NCBI GenBank assembly: GCA_942492965.1
Contig: OW818656.1
Span: 2,480,001 to 2,544,000 of the forward strand
DNA length: 64,000 bases
From: Sphingosinicella sp942492965
GTDB lineage: Bacteria; Pseudomonadota; Alphaproteobacteria; Sphingomonadales; Sphingomonadaceae
Direction of reading: 5' to 3'
Every line of letters begins with the position of its first letter. Position 1 is the first letter of the stretch. A program made the position numbers and the translations under genes. Under the pieces are notes generated by a model that was not told where the DNA came from, made no database searches, and was given only the letters and a program-made list of their open reading frames with translations. This document shows positions 36,008 to 44,733 of this stretch, in pieces.

Positions 36008-37603
36008 ATGAAGCAGGGATTTCGCGGTTCAGCGTTTGTCGGCGGGGCGGCGGCTTGTCTCGCGCTTCTTCCGGGCGTGGCAGCTGCCGCTGAAAACGCC
36101 GCGCTGAAAGCTGAAGTCGCCAAGGCCGTCGAGGCGCGCGGAAAGCTCGCGCAGCAGATGACCGACTCGATCTTCAGCTTCGGCGAGATCGGCTTCGAAG
36201 AATCCGAAACCAGCCGCTACGTCACCGACATTCTCGAAAAGAACGGCTTCAAGGTCACGCGCGGCATTGCCGGGCTGCCGACGGGCTGGACGGCGACATG
36301 GGGCAGCGGAGGCCCGCTCATCGCGCTCGGCAGCGATCTCGACGGCGTGCCGCAAGCCTCGCAGAAGCCCGGCGTGCCCTATCACGATCCGATCGTGCCG
36401 GGCGCCCCCGGCCACGGCGAGGGGCACAACAGCGGCATCCCGCTCGTGGTGGTCGCCGCGCTCGCCGCCAAGGAGGTGATGCAGCGCGACGGCATTCCCG
36501 GCCGCCTGCTGATCTGGCCGGGTGTCGCCGAAGAGCTTTTGAGCGGCAAGGCGTGGTTCGTCCGCGCGGGCGTGTTCAAGGACGCCGACGCGGTGCTCTT
36601 CGCCCATGTGTCGAGCGGCTTTACGACAAGCTGGGGTGAGGCGGCGGGCACGGGCATGATCTCCGCATCCTACACGTTCGACGGCAAGGCCGCGCATTCG
36701 GGCGCCTCGCCGTGGTTCGGGCGCAGCGCGCTCGATGCGGTCGAGCTCATGAACATGGGCTGGAACATGCGGCGCGAGCATCTGCGGCTGCAGCAGCGTT
36801 CGCACTATGTCATCACCAACGGCGGCGATCAGCCCAACGTCGTGCCGCCGCAGGCGTCGGTCTGGTATTATTTCCGCGAACAGACCTTCGATCGCATCAA
36901 GGACAATTTCGCGATCGGCAACCGCATCGCAGACGCCGCAGCGGCCATGACCGACACGAAAGTGACGCGCCGCATCCTGGGCGTCGCGGCGCCCCGACAC
37001 TTCAACAAGCCGCTCGCCGAGGCGGCGTGGGCGAACATCAACGCTGTGGGAATGCCCAGCTGGAGCGCCGACGACCAGGCCTTCGCGAAGACCGTGCAGC
37101 ACAATCTCGGCGCGCCCGAGGAGGGGCTGAAGGCGAAGGTCGATGCGCTGCGTCCGCCGCCTGAAGAGAATTACATCGGCGGCTCGGACGACATCGGCGA
37201 CATTTCGTGGACGGTGCCGACGATCACGCTCACCTATCCCTCGAACATCCCGGGCATCCCCGCGCATCACTGGGGCTCGGCGATCGCCATGGCGACGCCG
37301 ATCGCGCACAAGGGCGTGGTGAACGGCGCGAAGGCGATGGCGATGACGGTTCTCGACCTGATGACGAAGCCCGCGCTGCTTGCCGAGGCGAAAACCTATT
37401 TTACCGACGTGCAGACGAAGGACCAGAAGTACGTGCCCTTCCTTTCGGCGGAGGATACGCCGCCGATCCTGCTCAACCGGAAGCGGATGGACGAATTCCG
37501 GCCGGAGCTGCGGAAGCATTATTACAACCCCGCCCGTTACGGCTCCTATCTGGAGCAGCTCGGCGTCCGCTATCCGAACACGGAGCGGAGGAAGGCGGAG
37601 TGA
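36008..37603 (+). CDS. Exported M20-family peptidase/amidohydrolase (AbgB-like)
   Basis: A 531-residue hydrolase with signal peptide (cleavage near GVAAAAEN). The order of segments fits the M20D group, which includes aminobenzoyl-glutamate and indole-acetyl-amino-acid hydrolases: FGEIGFEESETSRYV, GSDLDGVPQ, GHGEGHNSGIPL, PGVAEELLSGKAWFV, then the dimerisation domain AHSGASPWFGRSALDA and a late HHWGSAIA. It is longer than the usual 400-480. The ATG at 36008 follows GCAGGGAGGG. Substrate unknown. Confidence 0.87.
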   Translation: MKQGFRGSAFVGGAAACLALLPGVAAAAENAALKAEVAKAVEARGKLAQQMTDSIFSFGEIGFEESETSRYVTDILEKNGFKVTRGIAGLPTGWTATWGSGGPLIALGSDLDGVPQASQKPGVPYHDPIVPGAPGHGEGHNSGIPLVVVAALAAKEVMQRDGIPGRLLIWPGVAEELLSGKAWFVRAGVFKDADAVLFAHVSSGFTTSWGEAAGTGMISASYTFDGKAAHSGASPWFGRSALDAVELMNMGWNMRREHLRLQQRSHYVITNGGDQPNVVPPQASVWYYFREQTFDRIKDNFAIGNRIADAAAAMTDTKVTRRILGVAAPRHFNKPLAEAAWANINAVGMPSWSADDQAFAKTVQHNLGAPEEGLKAKVDALRPPPEENYIGGSDDIGDISWTVPTITLTYPSNIPGIPAHHWGSAIAMATPIAHKGVVNGAKAMAMTVLDLMTKPALLAEAKTYFTDVQTKDQKYVPFLSAEDTPPILLNRKRMDEFRPELRKHYYNPARYGSYLEQLGVRYPNTERRKAE

Positions 37604-37971
37604 TCGGCAAAGAGGACGATGGAACAGTGATTACGCTCTACGGCATTCCGAACTGCGACACGGTGAAAAAGGCGCGCACGTGGCTTGAAGCGAACGGCCT
37701 CAACTATGCGTTCCACGATTACAAGAAGGCGGGCATCGATCGGGCGCGCCTCGAAGCGTGGGTGAAGGAACTCGGCTGGGAAACCGTGCTCAACCGCGCC
37801 GGAACCACCTTCCGCAAGCTGCCGGATGCGGACCGCGAGAACCTCGATGCAGGCAAAGCCGTAGACCTGATGCTGGCGCAGCCTTCCATGATCAAGCGCC
37901 CCATCCTCGATAACGGCAAGACGCGTCTGGCCGGTTTCAAACCAGAGGCTTACGCCGCCGCGCTTGGCTGA
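37600..37971 (+). CDS. ArsC/Spx-family protein (YffB type)
   Basis: A 123-residue thioredoxin-fold protein. It has a single-cysteine motif (LYGIPNCDTVKKARTWLE) without the CxxC of Spx, and RPILDNGKTRLAGFKPEAY at the C-terminus as in YffB. Family members use glutathione and may reduce a small thiol-linked substrate; arsenate reduction is not assured. The GTG at 37600 overlaps the previous stop and has GGAGGAAGG before it; a second GTG at 37627 is possible. Confidence 0.85.
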   Translation: MIGKEDDGTVITLYGIPNCDTVKKARTWLEANGLNYAFHDYKKAGIDRARLEAWVKELGWETVLNRAGTTFRKLPDADRENLDAGKAVDLMLAQPSMIKRPILDNGKTRLAGFKPEAYAAALG

Positions 37972-38021
37972 GCTTTCCCCGGACGCTTTCCACGCCTGCG
38001 CGGAGGCGTTACAAGCCGCGC

Positions 38022-38897
38022 ATGTCTACGACCTCGATGACGCTCACGCTCGACACTTCGACGAGCCGTGCCAACCCAACCCCGGCGCCGATGAAGCGCC
38101 TGACCGTGCCGCGTATCCGGCAGCGCAAGGGCGGCGAGCCGCTCGTGATGCTCACCGCTTACACGGTCCGCATGGCGCAGATCATGGACCCGCACTGCGA
38201 CATGCTGCTCGTCGGCGATTCGCTGGGGCAGGTGATCTACGGCCTGCCGCACACGGTTGCCGTGACGATGGAGATGATGTGCGCGCACGGCGCAGCTGTG
38301 GTTCGCGGCAGCTACCACGCCGCCGTCATCGTCGACATGCCGTTCGGCAGCTATGAAGCGTCGCCCGAGCAGGCGTTCACCAATGCCTCGCGGCTGCTCA
38401 AGGAAACCGGCGCTGCGGCCGTGAAGCTCGAAGGCGGCAAGGTGCTCGCGCCCACCGTCGAGTTCCTCACCTCGCGCGGCATCCCGGTGATGGCGCACGT
38501 CGGTCTCACGCCGCAGGCGGTGAACATCCTCGGTGGCTACGGCGTGCGCGGCAAGAGTGACGTCGAGGCCCGGTCCATTGTCGCCGATGCGCAGGCGATG
38601 GCCGATGCGGGCGCGTTTTCGATCGTGATTGAAGGCGTGATGGAGCCGATCGCCATCGAGATCACGAAGACGGTTGCGTGCCCCACCATCGGCATCGGCG
38701 CTTCGGCGCAGTGCGACGGGCAGGTGCTGGTTGCTGAAGACATGCTCGGCCTGTTCGAGCGCACGCCCAAGTTCGTGAAGCGCTACGGCGCGATGTCGAA
38801 GGTGGTGGCGGACGCGGTGAAGGACTATGCGGCCGATGTGCGCGCGCGGACCTTCCCCACGGAAGACAACCTCTACCGGGCCGACGAAGAAAAATAG
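38022..38897 (+). CDS. panB: 3-methyl-2-oxobutanoate hydroxymethyltransferase
   Basis: First step of pantothenate synthesis, making ketopantoate from alpha-ketoisovalerate and methylene-tetrahydrofolate. It has 291 residues, TIM barrel. MLTAYTVRMAQIMD, LLVGDSLGQVIYG, GAAAVKLEGG, HVGLTPQAVN and TIGIGASAQCDGQVLV are all diagnostic. The first 23 residues are poorly conserved, so a start at the ATG near 38091 is possible. No panC is adjacent. Confidence 0.95.
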   Translation: MSTTSMTLTLDTSTSRANPTPAPMKRLTVPRIRQRKGGEPLVMLTAYTVRMAQIMDPHCDMLLVGDSLGQVIYGLPHTVAVTMEMMCAHGAAVVRGSYHAAVIVDMPFGSYEASPEQAFTNASRLLKETGAAAVKLEGGKVLAPTVEFLTSRGIPVMAHVGLTPQAVNILGGYGVRGKSDVEARSIVADAQAMADAGAFSIVIEGVMEPIAIEITKTVACPTIGIGASAQCDGQVLVAEDMLGLFERTPKFVKRYGAMSKVVADAVKDYAADVRARTFPTEDNLYRADEEK

Positions 38898-38957
38898 GGT
38901 TTTGCGTGCGCGCGTGGCCATCGCTATGGTCCCGCGCACAATTTGAGAGGCACGACA

Positions 38958-39701
38958 TTGGCCAGGGAACCATCGGGCACAGCGCCCGAAGACGCCTTCA
39001 TCCGCGAGGTTGACGAGGAATATCGCCGGGATCAGCTTTCCGGCTTCTGGAACCGCTATGGGCGGTGGATCGTCATTGTGGTCGGCGTCGGCCTTGTCGC
39101 GCTTGCGGGCTTCCTCTGGTGGCGCGAGGAGCAGGTCCGCAATGCCGGTGTGCTCAGCGAGGAATTCTCCGCCGCGCAGCAGGGGCTGGAAATCGGAAAC
39201 GCCAAGGCCGTCCAGGAAATCGAGCGCTTCGCGACCGGAAACTACGGCGGCTACACGGCGCTTGCACGGTTCACCAAGGCGTCGCGCGCCGTCGAAAACG
39301 GCAACAATGCCGCTGCGCTTGCGGAATATCAGGCGCTTGCCGCCGACACGAAGCTGCCGCAGCCGCTACGCGATCTTGCGACGATCACCGCCGTGCGCGT
39401 CGAATATGATACGCTGGCACCCGCCGAGATCGTGACGCGACTGAAGCCGCTCGCGCAGCCCGGCGCACCGTGGTTCGGCGTTGCCGGAGAGATGCTCGCG
39501 GTCGCCTACATGGCGCAAGGCAAGCCCGAACTCGCGGGGCCGATCTTTGCCGCGATCTCGTCAGACGAAACCATCGCACCGTCGCTGCGCCAGCGCGCGC
39601 AGCAGCTCGCCGCCTCACTCGGCAGCCTCCCCGACGTTGCCCCCGATGCTGCCCCCGTGGCGGATGCTCCGGCAGCCGAACCGAAAACCGGAAAGAATTG
39701 A
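38958..39701 (+). CDS. YfgM-like membrane-anchored tetratricopeptide protein
   Basis: A 247-residue protein. A cytosolic N-terminus (DAFIREVDEEYRRDQLSGFW) leads to a single membrane helix (WIVIVVGVGLVALAGFLWW), then a periplasmic helical-repeat domain. It belongs to the YfgM/UPF0070 family, which in E. coli associates with SecYEG and periplasmic chaperones and sits next to bamB, as here. The TTG at 38958 has GAGAGG 7 nt upstream. Its stop overlaps the bamB ATG (TGATG). The C-terminal tail is rich in alanine and proline. Confidence 0.87.
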   Translation: MAREPSGTAPEDAFIREVDEEYRRDQLSGFWNRYGRWIVIVVGVGLVALAGFLWWREEQVRNAGVLSEEFSAAQQGLEIGNAKAVQEIERFATGNYGGYTALARFTKASRAVENGNNAAALAEYQALAADTKLPQPLRDLATITAVRVEYDTLAPAEIVTRLKPLAQPGAPWFGVAGEMLAVAYMAQGKPELAGPIFAAISSDETIAPSLRQRAQQLAASLGSLPDVAPDAAPVADAPAAEPKTGKN

Positions 39702-41026
39702 TGCGTAAATCGCTTATCGTCGTCGTGCCGCTGGTCGTGGCGCTTGCCAGCTGCGGAATCTTCCGCGGCGGTGGAGACAAGAACAAGTCGAAGGTCGCCG
39801 GAGAGCGCCTTGCCGTGCTCAGCTACGAGGCGCGGACGACCGCTGACCCCGACCTTGCGAACACCACGGTTTCGCTTCCGTCGCCCGTCGCCAATGCGGA
39901 GTGGACACAGCCGGGCGGTAGCGCGGCGAAGGCGCTCGGGCATCTCAGTCTGCGGGCCAATCCCTCGCGCGCCTGGTCGGTTTCGATCGGCAGCGGCAGC
40001 GATCGGACAAAACGGCTGACGTCGGGCCCGGTGGTTTCCGGCGGGCGTGTCTACACGATCGATACGCAGGCGGCGGTTCGCGCCTTCAGCGCCGCGAACG
40101 GCGGCCAGCTCTGGTCGGCGACGCTGCGTAAGGACGGCGAATCCCAGAACGTCGCGTTCGGCGGCGGTGTCGCCACCGATGGCGCCCGCGTCTACGCGAC
40201 CTCGGGCTACGGCCTCGTTGCCGCTTACGATGCTGCGACGGGCGCGCAGGCGTGGCGTGTGGACATCGGGATGCCGCTGCGCGGCGCGCCTGCCGTCGAA
40301 GGCTCGCAGCTTTTCGTGATGACGCAGGACAACCAGTTGCAGGTGCTCTCCACCGCGACCGGCGAAACGCTCTGGGAAAACGCCGCGACCGTCGAGCCCG
40401 CCGGCCTGCTCGGCACGGCGGCGCCCGCTGTTGCGCTCGGCACCGCGGTTGTCGGCTTCTCGAGCGGCGAGCTTATTGCGCTGCGCGTCGAAAACGGCCG
40501 CAGCGTCTGGCAGGATGCGCTCAACCGCACCGGGTCCACCACCTCGCTCGCCGCGCTCAGCGACATCGATGCCTCGGCGGTGATCAGCGACGGCCGGGTC
40601 TACGCGATCGGGCACGGCGGTCGCATGGTGGCGCTCGACCTGTCGACCGGCCAGCGCGTCTGGGAGCGCAACCTCGCGGGCACCTCGATGCCCTGGGTCG
40701 CGGGCGAATATATCTTCGCGGTGACCGTGGACGGCGAACTCGTGGCGGTGCAGCGCTCGGACGGGCGCGTGCGCTGGGTGACGCAGCTCCCGCGCTGGCG
40801 GAACGTCAAGAAGCGCAAGAACCCGATCATGTGGCAGGGGCCGGTGCTGGCGTCGGATCGCCTCTATCTCACGAGCAGCGAAGGCGATCTCGTCGCCGTG
40901 TCGCCGGCCGACGGCGCGGTCGTCTCCACGAACGAAGTGGCGAACGAAATCTTCCTCGAGCCGGTGGTCGCGGACAACACGCTCTACATCCTCTCCGAAG
41001 ACGGCCGTCTGAGCGCTTACCGTTAA
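39701..41026 (+). CDS. bamB: Outer-membrane protein assembly factor BamB
   Basis: Lipoprotein of the BAM complex that inserts beta-barrel proteins. It has 441 residues with lipobox VALASCGIF (C18) and an eight-bladed PQQ-like propeller. Repeated blade motifs are seen (GGRVYTIDTQAAVRAFSAANG, RVYATSGYGLVAAYDAATG, RVYAIGHGGRMVALDLSTG, RLYLTSSEGDLVAVSPADG). It lies between the YfgM-like gene and der, the typical bamB neighbourhood, and follows the former with a 1-nt overlap. Confidence 0.94.
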   Translation: MRKSLIVVVPLVVALASCGIFRGGGDKNKSKVAGERLAVLSYEARTTADPDLANTTVSLPSPVANAEWTQPGGSAAKALGHLSLRANPSRAWSVSIGSGSDRTKRLTSGPVVSGGRVYTIDTQAAVRAFSAANGGQLWSATLRKDGESQNVAFGGGVATDGARVYATSGYGLVAAYDAATGAQAWRVDIGMPLRGAPAVEGSQLFVMTQDNQLQVLSTATGETLWENAATVEPAGLLGTAAPAVALGTAVVGFSSGELIALRVENGRSVWQDALNRTGSTTSLAALSDIDASAVISDGRVYAIGHGGRMVALDLSTGQRVWERNLAGTSMPWVAGEYIFAVTVDGELVAVQRSDGRVRWVTQLPRWRNVKKRKNPIMWQGPVLASDRLYLTSSEGDLVAVSPADGAVVSTNEVANEIFLEPVVADNTLYILSEDGRLSAYR

Positions 41027-41030
41027 AGCC

Positions 41031-42389
41031 ATGACCAGCAAAAAGCCCAAGGTCGTCATCATTGGGCGCCCGAACGTCGGCAAGTCGACGCTCTTCAACC
41101 GGCTCGTCGGCAAGCGCATCGCGCTCGTCGACGACACGCCGGGCGTCACCCGCGACCGCCGCGAGGGCGAGGCGACACTGTTCGATCTCGAGTTCATCGC
41201 CGTCGACACGGCGGGCCTTGAAGACGCCGGGCCGGAGACGCTTTCGGGGCGGATGCGCTTGCAGACCGAAGCCGCGCTCGAAGACGCGGCGGCGGCATTG
41301 CTCGTCATCGATTCGCGCGCCGGCCTCACGCCGATGGACCGCCACTTCGCGGACTGGCTGCGCACCGCGAAGGTGCCCGTGGTGCTCGTCGCCAACAAGG
41401 CGGAAGGCCGCTCGGGCGACTCGGGCATTCTCGAAGCCTATGCGCTCGGCTTCGGCGAGCCGGTCGGCATCTCCGCCGAGCACGGCGAGGGACTCGCCGA
41501 TCTGTTCGAGGCGCTGGCCCCGCACGTTGACGCCGCCATCGTCGCGGCGGGCGATGCGTTCGAAGGCGAAGACGAAGCGGAAGGCCCGCTGAAGCTCGCC
41601 ATCGTCGGGCGTCCGAACGCCGGCAAGTCCACGCTCATCAACACGCTGCTCGGTCAGGACCGTCTCGTCACGGGCCCGGAGGCGGGGATCACGCGCGACA
41701 GCATCGAGATCGAGTGGAACTGGGAAGGCCGCCCCGTGCGCCTGATCGATACGGCCGGCGTCCGCAAGAGGGCGAAGGTGCACGAGAAGCTGGAGAAGCT
41801 CTCGGTCGCCGATACCCGCCGCGCCATCGATTTCGCCGAGGTTGTCGTGCTGCTGCTCGATGCGACGCTCGGCCTCGAAGCGCAGGATCTTCGCATCGCC
41901 GACATGGTGATCGAGGAAGGCCGCGCACTCGTTATCGCGCTCAACAAGTGGGACGCGGCGGAGGATCAGTCCCGCCTGTTCCAGGGCGTCCGCAAGGCAC
42001 TCGACGAGGGGCTCGCGCAAATCAAGGGTGTGCCGCTGCTCGCGGTTTCGGGGATGACCGGCAAGGGTCTCGATACGCTGCTCAAGGCCGCTTTCGAGCA
42101 GCGCGACGCGTGGAGCCAGCGCGTGCCGACCAGCCGCCTCAACCGCTGGTTCGAAGGGGCGCTCGAGCGCAACCCGCCGCCCGCACCCGATGGCAAACGC
42201 CTGAAGCTGCGCTATGTGACGCAGGTGAAGGCGCGGCCACCTTCGTTCGTGATCTTCGGCAACCGCCTGACCGAGCTTCCCGAAAGCTATCGCCGCTATC
42301 TGGCAAACTCGCTGCGCGACGATCTCGGCTTCACCGGCGTGCCGATCCGCCTGACGCTACGCGGCGGCAAGAACCCCTTCGACCGTTAG
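41031..42389 (+). CDS. der: Ribosome-associated GTPase Der (EngA)
   Basis: Double GTPase needed for 50S subunit maturation. It has 452 residues. The first G domain has GRPNVGKS (12-19) and DTAG (59-62), and the second has GRPNAGKS (193-200), followed by DTAGVRKRAKV and NKWD. A C-terminal KH-like domain ends in GVPIRLTLRGGKNPFD. It starts 4 nt after bamB and overlaps the convergent phosphodiesterase by 4 nt. Confidence 0.97.
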   Translation: MTSKKPKVVIIGRPNVGKSTLFNRLVGKRIALVDDTPGVTRDRREGEATLFDLEFIAVDTAGLEDAGPETLSGRMRLQTEAALEDAAAALLVIDSRAGLTPMDRHFADWLRTAKVPVVLVANKAEGRSGDSGILEAYALGFGEPVGISAEHGEGLADLFEALAPHVDAAIVAAGDAFEGEDEAEGPLKLAIVGRPNAGKSTLINTLLGQDRLVTGPEAGITRDSIEIEWNWEGRPVRLIDTAGVRKRAKVHEKLEKLSVADTRRAIDFAEVVVLLLDATLGLEAQDLRIADMVIEEGRALVIALNKWDAAEDQSRLFQGVRKALDEGLAQIKGVPLLAVSGMTGKGLDTLLKAAFEQRDAWSQRVPTSRLNRWFEGALERNPPPAPDGKRLKLRYVTQVKARPPSFVIFGNRLTELPESYRRYLANSLRDDLGFTGVPIRLTLRGGKNPFDR

Positions 42390-43411
42390 CGCGCCGCGAC
42401 GGCTTCAGCCGTGAAGTCGCTGAACAGCCCATCGACGCCTGCAGCAAGATAGGCGCGAATCTCCCCGGCGAGGTCACCGTGCGCGCGCGGATCGATGCCC
42501 TTTCGATGGTCCGCGGGGAGGAAATAATTCTCCGCGCGGAATGTCCACGGATGGACCTTGAGCCCCGCCGCGTGCGCGTCCGCCACGAGACGGGTTGGTG
42601 ATGTGAGGCGCATGTCAGGTCCACGCGGGATCACCAGCGTCTTTTCGGGTCCGATGCCATCCGCATAGGCCGCGACGCCTTTCAGGCCCTCCGGCGTCAG
42701 CATTTCGGCATAGCTTGCGTATGCCCCGTCCGCCGGTCCGCCTTCCGCGGCGACGAGCTGGATGAGGCGCACACCCGTCATCCCGTCCAGCCGCTTCAGA
42801 TTGTTCACTTCGAACGACTGGATGAAGACAGGCGCATCGGCATCGCGCCAGCCCGCGGCATCCAGCGCGGCAACGAGCTTTTCCTCAAGCGGAAGGCCGA
42901 TCGCGGCGAAGTAGGACGGGTGCTTGGTTTCGGGGTAGATGCCCACACCGCGCGCCTTGGCAAGTGCGATGATCTCATCCAGCGTCGGAATCTCGAACCT
43001 GCCGTCGTTCGCCGTACCGCGCAGCTCGGGCAGGCGTTCGCGGGCACGCAGGATCTTCAGTTCGGCGAGCGTGAAGTCTTCGGTGAACCAGCCGGTTACG
43101 GCGGTGCCGTCGATGGTCCTGGTTGCCTTGCGATCCGCGAACTCTGGGCGCGCCGCAACGTCGGTGGTGCCCGAAATCTCGTTCTCATGCCGCGCCACCA
43201 GCACGCCGTCGCGCGTCGGCACGAGGTCCGGTTCGATGAAATCCGCGCCGTCGTCGATCGCGCGCGTGTAGGCGGCGATCGTGTGTTCGGGAAGAAGGCC
43301 GCTTGCGCCGCGATGTGCGATCACGATGGGGCGGTCAGCAGGGCGGTCGGCAGCCTGGGTCACGCCGGAAGCAAGCATGAGCGAGAGCGAAAGGGCAAGG
43401 AAAAGTCTCAT
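42386..43411 (-). CDS. Exported glycerophosphodiester phosphodiesterase
   Basis: A 341-residue periplasmic GlpQ-type enzyme that splits glycerophosphodiesters to glycerol-3-phosphate and an alcohol. Signal peptide (MRLFLALSLSLMLASGVTQA), then the catalytic-site opener IVIAHRGASGLLPEHT and the metal-binding GADFIEPDLVPTRDGVLV; VFIQSFEVNNLKRL and a late VHPWTFRAEN complete the TIM barrel. No transporter genes accompany it. Confidence 0.92.
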   Translation of the reverse strand: MRLFLALSLSLMLASGVTQAADRPADRPIVIAHRGASGLLPEHTIAAYTRAIDDGADFIEPDLVPTRDGVLVARHENEISGTTDVAARPEFADRKATRTIDGTAVTGWFTEDFTLAELKILRARERLPELRGTANDGRFEIPTLDEIIALAKARGVGIYPETKHPSYFAAIGLPLEEKLVAALDAAGWRDADAPVFIQSFEVNNLKRLDGMTGVRLIQLVAAEGGPADGAYASYAEMLTPEGLKGVAAYADGIGPEKTLVIPRGPDMRLTSPTRLVADAHAAGLKVHPWTFRAENYFLPADHRKGIDPRAHGDLAGEIRAYLAAGVDGLFSDFTAEAVAAR

Positions 43412-43435
43412 GCCCTTCAGCTAACGTCGTTGTGT

Positions 43436-43864
43436 TCAGCTTTTGCGACGAAGCAGATACTTGCGTCCGCCGACGAGACCGGCTGCGCCGAGGCCGAAAA
43501 GCGCGAGCATGGCAGGCTCGGGCACCGGATTCGTCCCGCCGCCGCCATCGCCACCATCGCCGCCGTCGTCACCATCGTCGCCGCCACCGCCGCCCGAACC
43601 GCCGCCGCCCGGCAGGACCAGCTCGGCATATTCGGGAAGGTCGGTCGCCTCGAAGTCGCTCGGGATCTGCGCGTCGCGCATCATCTGATCCTGCACGATG
43701 TAGGGTTCGCACGGGAACTGCACGACCTTGCGGGCAGGATTTTTGGAAGCCGTCTTCACGGCTTTCGGCTTGTCCGCATTGTGGCGGGCTTCGTTTACCC
43801 CGGCACCAACCACGGCGCCGGTGCAGATGCACAGCGCCAGCTTCCCAGCAGCAGCGATATTCAT
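43436..43864 (-). CDS. Small PEP-CTERM protein with a Gly/Asp-rich spacer
   Basis: A 142-residue exported protein. N-terminal signal or anchor (MNIAAAGKLALCICTGAVVGA), a basic lysine-rich stretch, then FPCEPYIVQDQMMRDAQIP, a low-complexity Gly/Asp spacer, and the exosortase signal PVPEPAMLALFGLGAAGLVGG followed by RKYLLRR. Probably attached or released at the surface by the exosortase system. The ATG at 43864 is preferred over an upstream start at 43894. Confidence 0.78.
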   Translation of the reverse strand: MNIAAAGKLALCICTGAVVGAGVNEARHNADKPKAVKTASKNPARKVVQFPCEPYIVQDQMMRDAQIPSDFEATDLPEYAELVLPGGGGSGGGGGDDGDDGGDGGDGGGGTNPVPEPAMLALFGLGAAGLVGGRKYLLRRKS

Positions 43865-44042
43865 AACCAAACCTGCCCTATGCTCGCCGCGCAAAGCGTC
43901 GGCGGGCCCCGTTGATTCTCTGTTGTCATTCCGCTCGCGACACGGCCCCGCTGCGAGCGTTGATTGGTTACTAGAGTCTTATGGATTAATCCCGCATTTA
44001 CAAGCACGACCCGGTGTTCGCGCGGGCTCAATCCGCAAGAAT

Positions 44043-44072
44043 TTGTATTCTGTTGCCGCGAATATACATAAT
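44043..44072 (+). promoter_or_regulatory. Possible promoter of msrA
   Basis: CATAAT (44067-44072) is a good -10; TTGTAT (44043-44048) is a weak -35 at 18 nt. It lies in the AT-richer 299-nt gap between the PEP-CTERM gene and msrA. The assignment is tentative. Confidence 0.3.
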
Positions 44073-44163
44073 GTTGGTGGTTAATCGCCAGAGCGCCGGC
44101 TTGCGACATGCCGCCGCAGCGGGCGGTCGGAAGCGCGGCGAAATCGAACGGAGCGAATGGAAC

Positions 44164-44700
44164 ATGCCCATGGAAACCGCAATTCTCGCAGGCGGATGCT
44201 TCTGGTGCGTGGAAGCGATTTATGATGATCTTCAGGGGGTTACGGCGGTCGAATCCGGCTATATTGGCGGACGCACGACGAACCCGACCTACAAGGACGT
44301 CTGCGGCGGCGACACGGGCCACGCCGAAGCGATCCTTGTGCGCTTCGATCCGGCGGTCGTGAGCTACGAAGAGCTGCTCGATATCTTCTTCCACGTCCAC
44401 GACCCGACGACGCTCAATCGCCAAGGGAACGACGTCGGCACGCAGTACCGCTCGGCGATCTTCCCGCAGGATGATGCGCAGCGGGCGGCGGCGGAGGCGG
44501 CGATCGTGAAGGCTGCCGCGCTGTGGCCGGACCCGGTGGTCACGACCATCGAGGGCGGCACATGGTATCCGGCCGAGGACTATCATCAGGAGTATTACGC
44601 GCGCACCGGCGACACGACGCCCTACTGCAACTTTGTCGTCGGCCCCAAGGTCCGGAAATTCCGGGAAAAATACGCCGACCGCCTTAAAAGCCGAGGTTGA
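44164..44700 (+). CDS. msrA: Peptide-methionine (S)-S-oxide reductase
   Basis: Repairs oxidised methionine in proteins. It has 178 residues with the catalytic GGCFWCVEA (C12) near the N-terminus and GGDTGHAEA, QGNDVGTQYRSAIF and YHQEYYARTGD following. The ATG at 44164 places the active-site cysteine as in other short cytosolic MsrA proteins and has GGAGCG upstream; an earlier in-frame start at 44014 adds non-conserved residues. Confidence 0.96.
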   Translation: MPMETAILAGGCFWCVEAIYDDLQGVTAVESGYIGGRTTNPTYKDVCGGDTGHAEAILVRFDPAVVSYEELLDIFFHVHDPTTLNRQGNDVGTQYRSAIFPQDDAQRAAAEAAIVKAAALWPDPVVTTIEGGTWYPAEDYHQEYYARTGDTTPYCNFVVGPKVRKFREKYADRLKSRG

Positions 44701-44733
44701 CCCGCAGGCCTGCCGGGGTCGAGCATCGCGGGC

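Noticed and set aside
33469..36123. Single 884-codon minus-strand frame across guaA and the PEP-CTERM gene
   Set aside because: Only the last 211 codons are a real gene. The rest is antisense to guaA, whose family assignment is certain, and arises from high GC content.
43436..43864. Gly/Asp-rich spacer read as RTX calcium-binding repeats
   Set aside because: The stretch lacks the GGxGxDxxx periodicity. It is a plain low-complexity linker in a PEP-CTERM protein.
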